Assembly (NCBI RefSeq): GCF_003601925.1
Contig: NZ_QZWH01000038.1
Location: 27,528-91,527, forward strand
Source: Buttiauxella izardii
GTDB lineage: Bacteria > Pseudomonadota > Gammaproteobacteria > Enterobacterales > Enterobacteriaceae
Reading direction: 5' to 3'
DNA: 64,000 nucleotides
The notes below the pieces were generated by a model. The model was not told where the DNA came from. It ran no database searches and saw only the letters and a list, made by a program, of their open reading frames with translations. Of the stretch, positions 35,922-44,939 are shown in pieces. The position numbers and the translations under genes were made by a program. How positions within the stretch are numbered: the first letter of the stretch is position 1; each line of letters starts with the position of its first letter.

Positions 35922-35937
35922 ATTGAAACGTTTCAGC
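35922..35937 (+). promoter_or_regulatory. Cra (FruR) box 1 of fruBKA
   Basis: ATTGAAACGTTTCAGC contains the perfect palindrome TGAAACGTTTCA, the Cra consensus. It lies about 100 bp before fruB. Confidence 0.88.
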
Positions 35938-35987
35938 GTCGTCTTATTTTAGTTCAGGAGTGGGATGGCGCATTTTTTCTCATTGCA

Positions 35988-36003
35988 GCTGAATCGTTTC
36001 AAT
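35988..36003 (+). promoter_or_regulatory. Cra (FruR) box 2 of fruBKA
   Basis: GCTGAATCGTTTCAAT matches the Cra consensus TGAAWCGWTTCA with one central difference from box 1. It lies about 20 bp before fruB, and the pair matches the two-operator plan of the E. coli fru operon. Confidence 0.87.
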
Positions 36004-36022
36004 TCAGCAGGAGAGGAGATCC

Positions 36023-37156
36023 ATGTTCCAGTTATCTGTACAAGATATTCATCCGGGCGCAAGCGCCGGAAATAAAGAAGAAGCCATACGCCAGGTTGCC
36101 GCCGCGCTCGCGCAGGCCGGGAACGTCAGCATCGGCTACGTAGAAGGTATGCTGGCCCGCGAGCTTCAAACCTCCACCTATCTGGGCAACGGCATTGCCA
36201 TTCCACACGGCACCACCGATACCCGTGATTTGGTGCTGAAAACTGGCGTGCAAGTGTTCCAGTTCCCGCAGGGAATCGAGTGGGGCGAAGGCCAGACTGC
36301 CTATGTGGCAATTGGTATCGCAGCCAGCTCCGACGAGCATCTTGGTTTACTGCGTCAGCTGACGCATGTGCTTAGCGATGATGAAGTTGCTGAACAACTC
36401 AAATCTGCAACTTCAGCAGAAGAGCTGCGTGCTCTGCTGATGGGTGAAAAACAATCCGCCTCTTTGCTGTTTGATAACTCCTTACTGGCGCTGGATGTCA
36501 CCGCAACCGACTTGATGACGCTGCAAGCATTGAATGCCGGGCGCATTAAACAAGCGGGTGCGGCCAATGCGGCATTCGTCAGCGATGTCGTTTCCAGCAA
36601 ACCCCTTTATTTAGGTCAGGGTATCTGGCTGAACGACAGCACCGAAGGCAACCTCGCCAGTGCAGTCGCCATCAGCCGTCCTGCCGCTGCTTTTGAAGCT
36701 GAAGGCAAACCGGTATCACTGCTGATGACGGTTGCTGTGGCCGACGACCAACCTTTGCAAGTGCTGAACCGCCTGAGCGACATGCTCATCAACAACACGG
36801 CTGACCGTTTGCTGAACGCAGATGCACCGGCGTTGCTGACGCTGCTGACATCCGATGTTGCTCCTGAGCAAAACAGCCTGAGTGCTGATTTCCAGATCCG
36901 TAACGAACATGGTTTACACGCCCGTCCTGGTACGGTGCTGGTGAATACCATCAAACAATTTAATAGTGAGATTACCGTGACAAACCTTGATGGCAGCGGC
37001 AAGCCAGCCAACGGACGCAGCCTGATGAAAGTCGTGGCACTTGGCGTGAAGAAAGGTCATCACCTGCGCTTTACCGCACAAGGTGATGATGCTGAACTTG
37101 CGCTGAATGCGATTGGTGAAGCCATTGCTGCCGGTCTGGGCGAGGGGGCAGCATGA
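36023..37156 (+). CDS. fruB: Fructose PTS diphosphoryl transfer protein FruB (EIIA-FPr)
   Basis: Cytoplasmic protein carrying phosphate from EI to fructose EIIB. The N-terminal EIIA-Fru domain (about 1-145) has its active His in [12 protein letters not shown] (His near 62). A middle M/linker domain (about 150-280) follows, then a C-terminal HPr-like FPr domain (about 287-377) with active His in [11 protein letters not shown]. The 377-aa length agrees with E. coli (376). A GGAGAGGAG stretch precedes the ATG. Its stop overlaps the fruK start. Confidence 0.97.
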   Translation: MFQLSVQDIHPGASAGNKEEAIRQVAAALAQAGNVSIGYVEGMLARELQTSTYLGNGIAIPHGTTDTRDLVLKTGVQVFQFPQGIEWGEGQTAYVAIGIAASSDEHLGLLRQLTHVLSDDEVAEQLKSATSAEELRALLMGEKQSASLLFDNSLLALDVTATDLMTLQALNAGRIKQAGAANAAFVSDVVSSKPLYLGQGIWLNDSTEGNLASAVAISRPAAAFEAEGKPVSLLMTVAVADDQPLQVLNRLSDMLINNTADRLLNADAPALLTLLTSDVAPEQNSLSADFQIRNEHGLHARPGTVLVNTIKQFNSEITVTNLDGSGKPANGRSLMKVVALGVKKGHHLRFTAQGDDAELALNAIGEAIAAGLGEGAA

Positions 37157-38091
37157 GCCGTCGCGTCGCAACAATCACATTAAACCCGGCTTACGATTTG
37201 GTCGGTTACACCCCAGAAGTTGAACGTGGGGAAGTGAACCTGGTTCGCACTACTGGCTTACATGCCGCGGGTAAAGGCATCAACGTTGCTAAGGTTCTGA
37301 AAGATTTAGGTATCGATGTCACCGTTGGCGGTTTCCTCGGCAAAGATAACCAGGACGGCTTCCAGCAACTGTTCAGCGAACTGGGTATAGCTAACCGCTT
37401 TCAGGTGGTTCAGGGCCGTACTCGTATCAACGTAAAACTGACCGAAAAAGACGGCGAAGTCACCGACTTCAATTTCTCCGGTTTTGAAGTGACCCCGGCG
37501 GATTGGGAGCGTTTTGTTGCCGATTCCCTGAGCTGGCTCGGTCAGTTCGACATGGTTTGCGTCAGTGGCAGCCTGCCTGCGGGCGTTTCGCCAGAAGCCT
37601 TCACCGACTGGATGACACGTCTGCGTAGCCTGTGCCCTTGCATTATTTTCGACAGCAGCCGCGAAGCATTAGTCGCCGGGCTGAAAGCGGCGCCATGGTT
37701 AGTGAAACCTAACCGTCGCGAGCTTGAAATCTGGGCGGGTCGCAAACTTCCTGAAATGAAAGATGTGATTGAAGCGGCTCACGCACTGCGTGAACAGGGC
37801 ATCGCGCATGTAGTGATTTCACTGGGCGCGGAAGGCGCACTGTGGGTTAACGCATCTGGCGAATGGATTGCAAAACCACCAGCTTGTGAAGTCGTCAGCA
37901 CCGTGGGTGCCGGGGATTCCATGGTCGGCGGGCTTATCTATGGCCTGTTAATGCGTGAGTCCAGCGAACACACCCTACGTCTTGCGACTGCGGTCGCCGC
38001 TTTGGCAGTCAGCCAGAGCAACGTCGGTATCACCGATCGTCCTCAACTGGCGGCCATGATGGCCCGTGTTGATTTGAAACCTTTTAACTGA
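37153..38091 (+). CDS. fruK: 1-Phosphofructokinase FruK
   Basis: PfkB-family kinase turning fructose 1-phosphate into fructose 1,6-bisphosphate. The 312-aa protein has the PfkB signature 1 [12 protein letters not shown] region (about 56-67), [14 protein letters not shown] (about 36-49) and signature 2 [13 protein letters not shown] (about 246-258) with the catalytic Asp. Overlaps fruB by 4 nt (ATGA) and ends 16 nt before fruA. Confidence 0.97.
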   Translation: MSRRVATITLNPAYDLVGYTPEVERGEVNLVRTTGLHAAGKGINVAKVLKDLGIDVTVGGFLGKDNQDGFQQLFSELGIANRFQVVQGRTRINVKLTEKDGEVTDFNFSGFEVTPADWERFVADSLSWLGQFDMVCVSGSLPAGVSPEAFTDWMTRLRSLCPCIIFDSSREALVAGLKAAPWLVKPNRRELEIWAGRKLPEMKDVIEAAHALREQGIAHVVISLGAEGALWVNASGEWIAKPPACEVVSTVGAGDSMVGGLIYGLLMRESSEHTLRLATAVAALAVSQSNVGITDRPQLAAMMARVDLKPFN

Positions 38092-38107
38092 CAGCAGGAG
38101 AGGAACA

Positions 38108-39799
38108 ATGAAAACGCTGCTGATTATCGAACCAGGCCTTGGGCAAGCACGCGCCTATCTCGCGAAAACGCTGCTTGGGAGCGCTGCGGCTAAAGCACGC
38201 TTGCAGATTATCGACAATCCAAACGATGCCGAAATGGCTATCGTTGTGGGAACCGCCATTCCTGCCGATAACGCGCTGAATGGCAAAAAAGTGTTTCTGG
38301 GTGATATCGACCGTGCCGTACAGCACCCTGAACTGTTTTTAGGTGAAGCGAAAGACAAAGCGAAGCCATATACCGCTCCAGCCACTGTGGCTCCGGTTGA
38401 ACTGGCTAAAGGGCCGAAGCGCATTGTCGCGGTAACGGCTTGCCCAACGGGCGTTGCGCACACCTTTATGGCGGCAGAAGCCATTGAAACTGAAGCGAAA
38501 AAACGTGGCTGGTGGGTCAAAGTTGAAACGCGTGGCTCCGTGGGCGCGGGTAATGCGATTACTCCAGAAGAAGTGGCTGCCGCCGATCTGGTGATTGTTG
38601 CTGCTGATATCGAAGTGGACCTGGCGAAATTTGCTGGCAAACCGATGTACCGCACTTCAACGGGTTTAGCGCTGAAGAAAACCGCGCAGGAACTGGATAA
38701 AGCCGTTGTCGAAGCAACGCCTTTTGAAGCCGCTGGAGCGACTGCCACTCAGGCAAAAGAAGGCAAAAAAGAGTCGGCGGGCGCTTATCGCCACTTGCTG
38801 ACCGGCGTTTCATTCATGCTGCCAATGGTTGTTGCGGGCGGCCTGTGTATCGCGCTGTCGTTTGCTTTTGGTATTGAAGCGTTTAAAGAGCCGGGTACGC
38901 TGGCTGCGGCACTGATGCAAATTGGTGGCGGTTCAGCCTTTGCATTAATGGTTCCGGTTCTGGCGGGTTACATCGCGTTCTCGATTGCTGACCGTCCGGG
39001 TCTGACGCCGGGTCTTATCGGCGGTATGTTGGCGGTGAGCACCGGATCTGGTTTCATCGGCGGGATTATTGCGGGCTTCCTCGCAGGTTATATCGCGAAG
39101 CTGATCAGCACTAAGCTAAAACTGCCATCCAGTATGGAAGCGTTGAAGCCAATCCTGATTATCCCGCTGTTCTCCAGCCTGATTGTTGGGCTTGCGATGA
39201 TTTACCTGATTGGTACGCCAGTCGCGAAAATCCTCGAAGGTCTGACTCACTGGCTGCAAACCATGGGGACGGCGAATGCGGTTCTGCTGGGCGCAATCCT
39301 CGGCGGCATGATGTGCACTGACATGGGCGGGCCGGTGAACAAAGCGGCTTACGCGTTTGGTGTCGGTTTACTGAGTACGCAAACTTACGCACCAATGGCC
39401 GCAATCATGGCCGCAGGTATGGTTCCACCGCTGGCGATGGGTCTGGCAACATTTGTTGCGCGTCGTAAATTCGACAAAGCGCAGCAAGAAGGCGGCAAAG
39501 CGGCGATGGTTCTCGGCCTGTGCTTTATCACCGAAGGGGCAATCCCGTTCGCTGCTCGTGACCCAATGCGTGTGCTGCCGTGCTGTATCATTGGCGGCGC
39601 GGTAACTGGCGCAATCTCTATGGCAGTTGGTGCGAAATTAATGGCACCACACGGCGGGTTGTTCGTACTGTTAATTCCAGGCGCAATCACTCCGGTCGTG
39701 GGTTACCTGATTGCGATTGTGGCAGGAACATTGCTGGCGGGTCTGTCTTATGCCTTCCTCAAGCGTTCAGAAACAGAGTTAGCAGTTAAAGCGGCATAG
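38108..39799 (+). CDS. fruA: Fructose-specific PTS enzyme IIBC FruA
   Basis: Membrane permease that takes up fructose and releases fructose 1-phosphate. The 563-aa protein has a degenerate N-terminal B' domain (about 1-100, no Cys active site), the true EIIB domain (about 102-200) with the phosphorylated Cys in TACPTGVAHTFMAAEA, and an EIIC domain (about 225-555) with GGSAFALMVPVLAGYI, MMCTDMGGPVNKAAYAF and FITEGAIPFAARDP. Same length as E. coli FruA. The operon ends at a REP unit and terminator. Confidence 0.97.
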   Translation: MKTLLIIEPGLGQARAYLAKTLLGSAAAKARLQIIDNPNDAEMAIVVGTAIPADNALNGKKVFLGDIDRAVQHPELFLGEAKDKAKPYTAPATVAPVELAKGPKRIVAVTACPTGVAHTFMAAEAIETEAKKRGWWVKVETRGSVGAGNAITPEEVAAADLVIVAADIEVDLAKFAGKPMYRTSTGLALKKTAQELDKAVVEATPFEAAGATATQAKEGKKESAGAYRHLLTGVSFMLPMVVAGGLCIALSFAFGIEAFKEPGTLAAALMQIGGGSAFALMVPVLAGYIAFSIADRPGLTPGLIGGMLAVSTGSGFIGGIIAGFLAGYIAKLISTKLKLPSSMEALKPILIIPLFSSLIVGLAMIYLIGTPVAKILEGLTHWLQTMGTANAVLLGAILGGMMCTDMGGPVNKAAYAFGVGLLSTQTYAPMAAIMAAGMVPPLAMGLATFVARRKFDKAQQEGGKAAMVLGLCFITEGAIPFAARDPMRVLPCCIIGGAVTGAISMAVGAKLMAPHGGLFVLLIPGAITPVVGYLIAIVAGTLLAGLSYAFLKRSETELAVKAA

Positions 39800-39803
39800 T
39801 TCC

Positions 39804-39833
39804 GTAGGTCGGATAAGCGCAGCGTCATCCGAC
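39804..39833. repeat. Single REP unit after fruA
   Basis: GTAGGTCGGATAAGCGC pairs imperfectly with AGCGTCATCCGAC, the typical enterobacterial REP palindrome with the GTAGGTCGGATAAG head. It lies 4 nt after the fruA stop, upstream of the terminator. Confidence 0.75.
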
Positions 39834-39842
39834 AAAAATAGT

Positions 39843-39873
39843 AAGCTCCCGGCATCCACCGGGAGCTTTTTTT
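39843..39873 (+). terminator. Terminator of fruBKA
   Basis: AAGCTCCCGG and CCGGGAGCTT pair around CATCCA and are followed by TTTTTT. It touches the end of convergent nfo. Confidence 0.92.
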
Positions 39874-39877
39874 ATGC

Positions 39878-40735
39878 CTACGCGGCGGCAGTTTCGTGCT
39901 GTTGAGCTTTCAGCCAGGCAATTTCTTCCGCCCAGATATCCGGGTTTGTGGTTTCCAGAATCAACGGAATACCGTCGAAACGGTTGTCACGCATAATCCA
40001 GGCAAACGGCGTGTGGCCGATATTCCCTTCACCCAGACTATTATGGCGGTCAACGCGGCTGCCAAAGGCACTTTTCGCGTCGTTCAGGTGCATACCGCGC
40101 AAATACTGGAAGCCTACAATTCTGTCGAATTCCGCGAACGTCTTTTCGCATTCCTCTTCAGTGCGCAAGTCATAACCCGCCGCAAAAGCGTGGCAGGTAT
40201 CAATACAAACGCCGACGCGGGATTTGTCTTCAACGCCATCAATAATTGCCGCCAGATGTTCAAAGCGGAAACCAAGATTGCTGCCCTGGCCTGCGGTGTT
40301 TTCGATTACCGCCGTCACGCCTTCGGTTTTATCCAGCGCGATGTTGATCGACTGCGCAATACGCGCCAGGCAGTCTTCTTCCGGGATTTGCTTCAAATGG
40401 CTGCCAGGGTGGAAGTTCAGCAGCGTCAGACCCAACTGCATGCAGCGTTCCATCTCATCAATAAAGGCTTCGCGAGATTTTTCCAGCGCTTCTTCAACCG
40501 GATGGCCGAGGTTAATCAGATAGCTGTCGTGGGGGAGGATTTGGCCTGGACCGTAGTTGTACTTTTCGCAGGCGCGTTTGAAATTAGTGATAACTTCTTC
40601 GGTCAATGGAGCGGCGCGCCACTGACGTTGGTTTTTGGTGAACAGGGCAAAAGCGGTGGCTTCCAGTTCGTGTGCGCGAATTGCGGCATTTTCCAGGCCA
40701 CCCGAGGCACTAACATGTGCGCCAATAAACTTCAT
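39878..40735 (-). CDS. nfo: Endonuclease IV
   Basis: Zn-dependent AP endonuclease of base excision repair. The 285-aa form starts [14 protein letters not shown] second ATG directly before it (40736-40738) is also possible, with AGGAGA just upstream. AP2 family signatures are present: LLNFHPGSH (about 104-112), [11 protein letters not shown] (about 143-153), [15 protein letters not shown] (about 175-189) and [20 protein letters not shown] (about 216-235). Length matches E. coli. Confidence 0.97.
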   Translation of the reverse strand: MKFIGAHVSASGGLENAAIRAHELEATAFALFTKNQRQWRAAPLTEEVITNFKRACEKYNYGPGQILPHDSYLINLGHPVEEALEKSREAFIDEMERCMQLGLTLLNFHPGSHLKQIPEEDCLARIAQSINIALDKTEGVTAVIENTAGQGSNLGFRFEHLAAIIDGVEDKSRVGVCIDTCHAFAAGYDLRTEEECEKTFAEFDRIVGFQYLRGMHLNDAKSAFGSRVDRHNSLGEGNIGHTPFAWIMRDNRFDGIPLILETTNPDIWAEEIAWLKAQQHETAAA

Positions 40736-40812
40736 CATTCTGTCTCCTGTCAAAACCCGCTACCGGGAAAGTGCCAATGATAGCGGGTTAGACAGGAATT
40801 TGCCGTTCCAAA

Positions 40813-41862
40813 TTATGCCATCAGGTGATGGATGCCGAGGTTAATCGCGCCGCCACCGACAATCAGCCAGATAAAAAGCACCAGTGCCATCAGCAGTGGA
40901 CGCACACCGGCTTTTTTCAGCGCGCTAAAGTGCGTGGTCAAACCGAGTGCCGCCATCGCCATGGCTAACAAGAAAGTGTCCAGCGTTATCAAGGCATTGA
41001 CAGCCCATTCTGGCAGCAAGTGCAGCGAGTTAAACATCGCTACCACAATAAACAGCACCGCAAACCAGGGAATAGTGATTTTACTTTTCTGTGCCTGGCC
41101 TGCTGGAGCCAGTTGTTTAACGCGGGCTGCCAGGAAAATCAGGAACGGAGCCAACATCATCACGCGCAGCATTTTCGCGATCACCGCCGCATTTTCCGTT
41201 TCCGGGCTGATGGCATGACCCGCCGCCACCACTTGCGCCACTTCATGCATGGTTGAACCGGTATAGATCCCAAAAGTCTCCGGTGTGAACCACTGTGTTA
41301 CGTACGGATAAATCATTGGGTAAATGAAGATTGCCAGCGTACCGAAGATAACGACGGTGGCCACCGCAACGGTGACTTTACTGGCTTCGGCTTTCACTAC
41401 CGGTTCAGTTGCCAGAATCGCTGCGGCACCGCAAATGCTGCTCCCCGCGCCAATCAACCAACTGGTTTGTTTGTCCAGGCCAAACACTTTCTGGCCCAGC
41501 CAGCAGGCGAGGGCAAAAGTGCTGGTTAATGTCAGAACGTCAATAATGACGCCGCTGGCACCGACATCCGCAATTTGAGAAAACGTCAGTCGGAAGCCAT
41601 AAAGAATAATGCCCAGACGCAACAAATGTTGCTTGGCAAACAGCACCCCGCCGTCGCAGTGCTGCCAGATTTTTGGGTAGAGCGTGTTGCCAATCACCAT
41701 CCCGCACAGAATTGCGAGCGTTAATGCGCCCAGACCCAGACCTGCAACGGAGGGAATATTTCCCAACCAAAGTGCCAACGCGGTAATGGCTCCTGCCAGC
41801 GCAAGCCCTGGCAGAAAGTGCCACAATGTATGTCGATGAGTGGGAATTGATAACGTAGCCAT
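40813..41862 (-). CDS. yeiH: Inner-membrane protein YeiH (UPF0324, putative sulfate/sulfite-linked transporter)
   Basis: A 349-aa protein with about ten hydrophobic spans, of the YeiH/PSE (UPF0324) family. The start is the ATG at 41860-41862 (MATLSIPTHRH), preceded by GGAGAAGG. Frame continues 24 codons into the ERIC element but that is unlikely to be coding. Conserved blocks: FAKQHLLRLGIILYGFRLTF, GAGSSICGAAAILATEPVVKA and GHAISPETENAAVIAKMLRV. It is divergent from yeiE, its known activator in enterobacteria; export of sulfite is proposed but not proven. Confidence 0.92.
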   Translation of the reverse strand: MATLSIPTHRHTLWHFLPGLALAGAITALALWLGNIPSVAGLGLGALTLAILCGMVIGNTLYPKIWQHCDGGVLFAKQHLLRLGIILYGFRLTFSQIADVGASGVIIDVLTLTSTFALACWLGQKVFGLDKQTSWLIGAGSSICGAAAILATEPVVKAEASKVTVAVATVVIFGTLAIFIYPMIYPYVTQWFTPETFGIYTGSTMHEVAQVVAAGHAISPETENAAVIAKMLRVMMLAPFLIFLAARVKQLAPAGQAQKSKITIPWFAVLFIVVAMFNSLHLLPEWAVNALITLDTFLLAMAMAALGLTTHFSALKKAGVRPLLMALVLFIWLIVGGGAINLGIHHLMA

Positions 41863-41879
41863 AGCCTTCTCCTTTGTGT

Positions 41880-41998
41880 CGCCGTCATACTTCAAGCCGC
41901 AGGTGCGTTGGCTGCTCGCGCTTACCCGAATCACTTACCGGCGTAAGCTCATCGGGTTTCTCGCGCTTGCCGCCTGCCTGCAACTCGAATTATTTAGG
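41880..41998. repeat. ERIC element (diverged copy) between yeiH and yeiE
   Basis: GTCATACTTCAAGC near the left, CTTACCCGAATCACTTACC and GTAAGCTCATCGGGTTTC in the centre, and CTGCAACTCGAATTATTTAGG at the right give the palindromic ERIC layout, about 119 bp. It lies between the divergent yeiH and yeiE starts, so it is inside their shared control region. Confidence 0.85.
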
Positions 41999-42091
41999 CT
42001 TTATTGGCAAAAGAATAAGGTCTGCTAGCTTAAAAATAAAATTGATTATATATTTATAATCAATCTGAATAAGTGTTAAGGCGTACTTAAT

Positions 42092-42958
42092 ATGCATATC
42101 ACGCTGCGGCAATTAGAAGTGTTTGCCGAAGTTCTAAAAAGCGGTTCAACGACCCAGGCTTCGCAAATGCTGGCACTGTCGCAGTCGGCGGTGAGTGCGG
42201 CGTTGTCCGATCTTGAAGGGCAACTGGGCGTGCAGTTGTTTGACCGCGTCGGCAAACGTCTGGTGGTCAACGAGCATGGTCGCTTGTTATATCCGCGAGT
42301 GGTGGGGTTGCTGGAACAGGCGGTCGAAGTCGAGCAACTGTTTAAAGAAGACAACGGCGCGATCCGCGTTTTCGCCAGTAGCACCATCGGCAACTATATT
42401 CTTCCGGAAATGATTGCCCATTATCGCCGTGATTTCCCAACGCTCCCGCTGGAGATGAGCGTCGGCAATAGCCAGGATGTGATTAACGCGGTGGCAGATT
42501 TCCGGGTTGATATCGGCCTGATTGAAGGCCCAAGCCACATGACCGAACTGGTCACAGAGCCGTGGCTGGAAGATGAGTTAGTGGTGTTTGCACCGCCAGA
42601 TGCGCCGTTATTACAACAGCCTGTGACGCTGGAAACGCTGGCAGAACAGTCGTGGATCCTGCGTGAAAAAGGTTCCGGCACCCGTGAAATCGTCGATTAT
42701 TTGCTGCTTTCCCATTTGCCGCAGTTCCATCTCGGCATGGAACTGGGTAACTCCGAAGCGATTAAACACGCCGTGCGTCATGGGTTAGGCATTAGTTGCT
42801 TGTCGCGCCGGGTGATTGCCGAACAACTGGAAACCGGCTCGCTGGTGGAAGTGCCGGTGCCGCTGCCGCGCCTTGTCCGCACACTTTACCGAATCCATCA
42901 TCGCCAGAAGCATATTTCCAATGCTTTGCTGCGTTTTTTGAAGTATTGCGATGAGTAA
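42092..42958 (+). CDS. yeiE: LysR-type regulator YeiE
   Basis: A 288-aa LysR-family regulator. The winged helix at the N-terminus ([31 protein letters not shown], about 5-35) is followed by a periplasmic-binding-like effector domain (about 88-285). E. coli YeiE (293 aa) binds sulfite and activates yeiH. It is divergent from yeiH across an ERIC element. It ends a few residues earlier than in E. coli, at RFLKYCDE. Confidence 0.94.
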   Translation: MHITLRQLEVFAEVLKSGSTTQASQMLALSQSAVSAALSDLEGQLGVQLFDRVGKRLVVNEHGRLLYPRVVGLLEQAVEVEQLFKEDNGAIRVFASSTIGNYILPEMIAHYRRDFPTLPLEMSVGNSQDVINAVADFRVDIGLIEGPSHMTELVTEPWLEDELVVFAPPDAPLLQQPVTLETLAEQSWILREKGSGTREIVDYLLLSHLPQFHLGMELGNSEAIKHAVRHGLGISCLSRRVIAEQLETGSLVEVPVPLPRLVRTLYRIHHRQKHISNALLRFLKYCDE

Positions 42959-42992
42959 TTATTTTTAGCAGCTTAATCTCTTGAATGTTAGG

Positions 42993-43021
42993 AATAAGCC
43001 TGGTTGAACGCCAGGTTTATT
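42993..43021 (+). terminator. Terminator after yeiE
   Basis: AATAAGCCTGG and CCAGGTTTATT pair around TTGAACG (one G-U pair) and are followed by ATTCG. It lies 35 nt after the yeiE stop. Confidence 0.72.
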
Positions 43022-43234
43022 ATTCGTTTAATATTATTATTGAACTCTCGGCATTTAACTTATTAGCATCAATGTTGCTACGGCCAGATAACGGCGCCAT
43101 TGTTAACTTAATCTTATATATAAACGAATTTCAAACGGCGTTTAAATAACCGGGGAGACGTGGTTATTCATATTGCATAGATAAATGTGCAATGCGAAGC
43201 TGTACTGGAATTTAATTATAAATATAGGGTTGTT

Positions 43235-43525
43235 ATGAAAAAGTTACTGATAGCTGTTATTGCTTCTATGGCGCTGGCAGGTTGTGCACAGCAAACTTTC
43301 ACCATGAAACATGATGTTGCTGAAAAGCCGACGCAGGAAGTTAAACAAGCTTTCTTTGTTCAGGGCATTGGTCAGACGCAGACCATTGACGCTGCTCAGG
43401 TGTGCGGTGGCTCCGATAAAGTGGTTCGCACCGAAGTGCAGGAGTCCGGCATGGATGTGTTGCTGCGCGTAGTCACTCTCGGGATTTATACCCCGCGTGA
43501 AGCACGAGTTTATTGCTCTAAATAA
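43235..43525 (+). CDS. Bor/Iss-family lipoprotein
   Basis: A 96-aa putative outer-membrane lipoprotein of the Bor family (phage lambda Bor and plasmid Iss, serum survival). The signal peptide MKKLLIAVIASMALAGC gives a lipobox ALAGC with Cys at 17. The mature part keeps AQQTFT, FFVQGIGQTQTIDAAQVCGG and VTLGIYTPREARVYCSK; these agree closely with lambda Bor (97 aa). The frame is open 16 codons upstream, but the ATG at 43235 begins the signal peptide. It is inserted between yeiE and lysP, genes that are adjacent in E. coli, and has its own terminator. Confidence 0.93.
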   Translation: MKKLLIAVIASMALAGCAQQTFTMKHDVAEKPTQEVKQAFFVQGIGQTQTIDAAQVCGGSDKVVRTEVQESGMDVLLRVVTLGIYTPREARVYCSK

Positions 43526-43532
43526 AATAAAC

Positions 43533-43559
43533 AGCCAGTGGTTAACGCTGGCTTTTTAT
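43533..43559 (+). terminator. Terminator after the Bor-like gene
   Basis: AGCCAG and CTGGCT form a short stem around TGGTTAACG and are followed by TTTTATT. Confidence 0.75.
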
Positions 43560-43643
43560 TGAATGCTTTCTTGTTAAATTGATTGATGCGCCGTTTATAT
43601 ATTCCCATTTAGCATGGCGTTTTTAACCCCAAAGGTTTTTATA

Positions 43644-44753
43644 ATGAACAATCTGTTTATTACCGGCGCTACAGGTTTCCTGGGCGGGGCTGTATTAGCG
43701 CGCGCGCTTTCCGATTCCTCAATTGAATCTATTCTTTTATTGGTGCGGGCAAACTCTGCAAAAGAGGGTGTCGAAAGAATCAGAGATAATTTATCTAAAT
43801 TTGGTTGTAGTGAACGCTTACGCGAAAAAATAACCGAAGAAAATATATTACTGGGTGATTTAGCGTATTCAGAAGATTTCCTGGATGATGAGCGTCTTTC
43901 CAGCGTCACGCACGTTATCAACTCGGCGGCGGTTGCCTCTTTTGGTGATAATGCCTTGATTTGGAAAGTGAACGTCGAAGGAACGCTAAAATTCGTCAAA
44001 CGCATGGCGGATGTTGCCGGATTAGTGCATTTTGTGCATGTTGGCACCGCGATGTCCTGTGTTCCCGAAGCCGGAACGCTGGTCACGGAAAGCCTGACGC
44101 GCAAGCCAGAAGAAGAGCACCTGGTGCAGTACACCTGGTCTAAATCCACCATTGAACAATTGATGATTGAACAATGCCCGCAACTGCCGTTGGTGATTGC
44201 CCGTCCGTCTATCGTTGTCGGTCACAGCGAAGAAGGGTGCCGCCCGTCGAGCAGTATTTTCTGGGTATTCCGCATGGCGCTGATGCTCGGGAAATTCATG
44301 TGCTCAATGGAAGATAAAATAGATGTTATTCCTGTCGATTATTGCGCCGAAGCCTTGCTGCTATTATCCAAAAGTTCGTCACTGAGCGAAAAGGTTTACC
44401 ACATTTCAGCGGGCGATAACGGGAGCACGCAGTTTGTCGAAATAGACCGGGCGATGGCTGCCGCACTGAATCAACAGCCTATTTATTCGCGCTATCAGCA
44501 AGTGGATTACAGCGAACTGGTCAAAAACCGTCGGGATTTCAAAACCATTTATGGGCCATGTAATGAACGGATGATGCTGCGCGCGATGCGCCTGTACGGT
44601 GAGTTTTCGATGCTGAACGTGCGCTTTTCGAATAAAAAGCTGTTGGATTTAGGCATGTCGCCACCACCGCGTTTTGTTGACTACATCAACCGCTGCGTCG
44701 AAACCACCCGTGGCTTTAGTATTCCAGAATTAATGAAGGTCGATTTTAAGTAG
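43644..44753 (+). CDS. Thioester-reductase-like extended SDR, unknown substrate
   Basis: A 369-aa stand-alone extended short-chain dehydrogenase of the NAD_binding_4 / thioester reductase type (fatty acyl-CoA reductase, MupV-like group). NAD(P) motif TGATGFLGG lies at about 8-16; NSAAVASFGDN is the catalytic-Ser or SDR motif region (about 92-102). The catalytic YTWSK is near 166-170. The start is the ATG at 43644 (MNNLFITGATGF), while the frame runs 10 codons further up. No carrier protein or other biosynthetic gene is next to it, so the substrate is unknown. Its 5' part is more AT-rich than its neighbours, consistent with transfer into the yeiE-lysP gap along with the Bor-like gene. Confidence 0.85.
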   Translation: MNNLFITGATGFLGGAVLARALSDSSIESILLLVRANSAKEGVERIRDNLSKFGCSERLREKITEENILLGDLAYSEDFLDDERLSSVTHVINSAAVASFGDNALIWKVNVEGTLKFVKRMADVAGLVHFVHVGTAMSCVPEAGTLVTESLTRKPEEEHLVQYTWSKSTIEQLMIEQCPQLPLVIARPSIVVGHSEEGCRPSSSIFWVFRMALMLGKFMCSMEDKIDVIPVDYCAEALLLLSKSSSLSEKVYHISAGDNGSTQFVEIDRAMAAALNQQPIYSRYQQVDYSELVKNRRDFKTIYGPCNERMMLRAMRLYGEFSMLNVRFSNKKLLDLGMSPPPRFVDYINRCVETTRGFSIPELMKVDFK

Positions 44754-44939
44754 CATTACAATGGCAATTCAGTGGGGAATGGACTCCCACAATCCCTCGT
44801 AAATTCCCTCTATCATAAGTGCGTTACTTATAATTCGTCCCCGATCATGAAGCTCTCTTATAACAGCGTATTTCTACTATATGTATAAGACTGGTTTGCT
44901 ACAATCGCGCCTCATTTTTTGGAAGGACCGCAATTTTCT

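Noticed and set aside
39896..40780. Long plus-strand open frame (294 codons) across nfo
   Set aside because: It is the antisense frame of nfo, whose minus-strand product is a full-length match to endonuclease IV with all family motifs.
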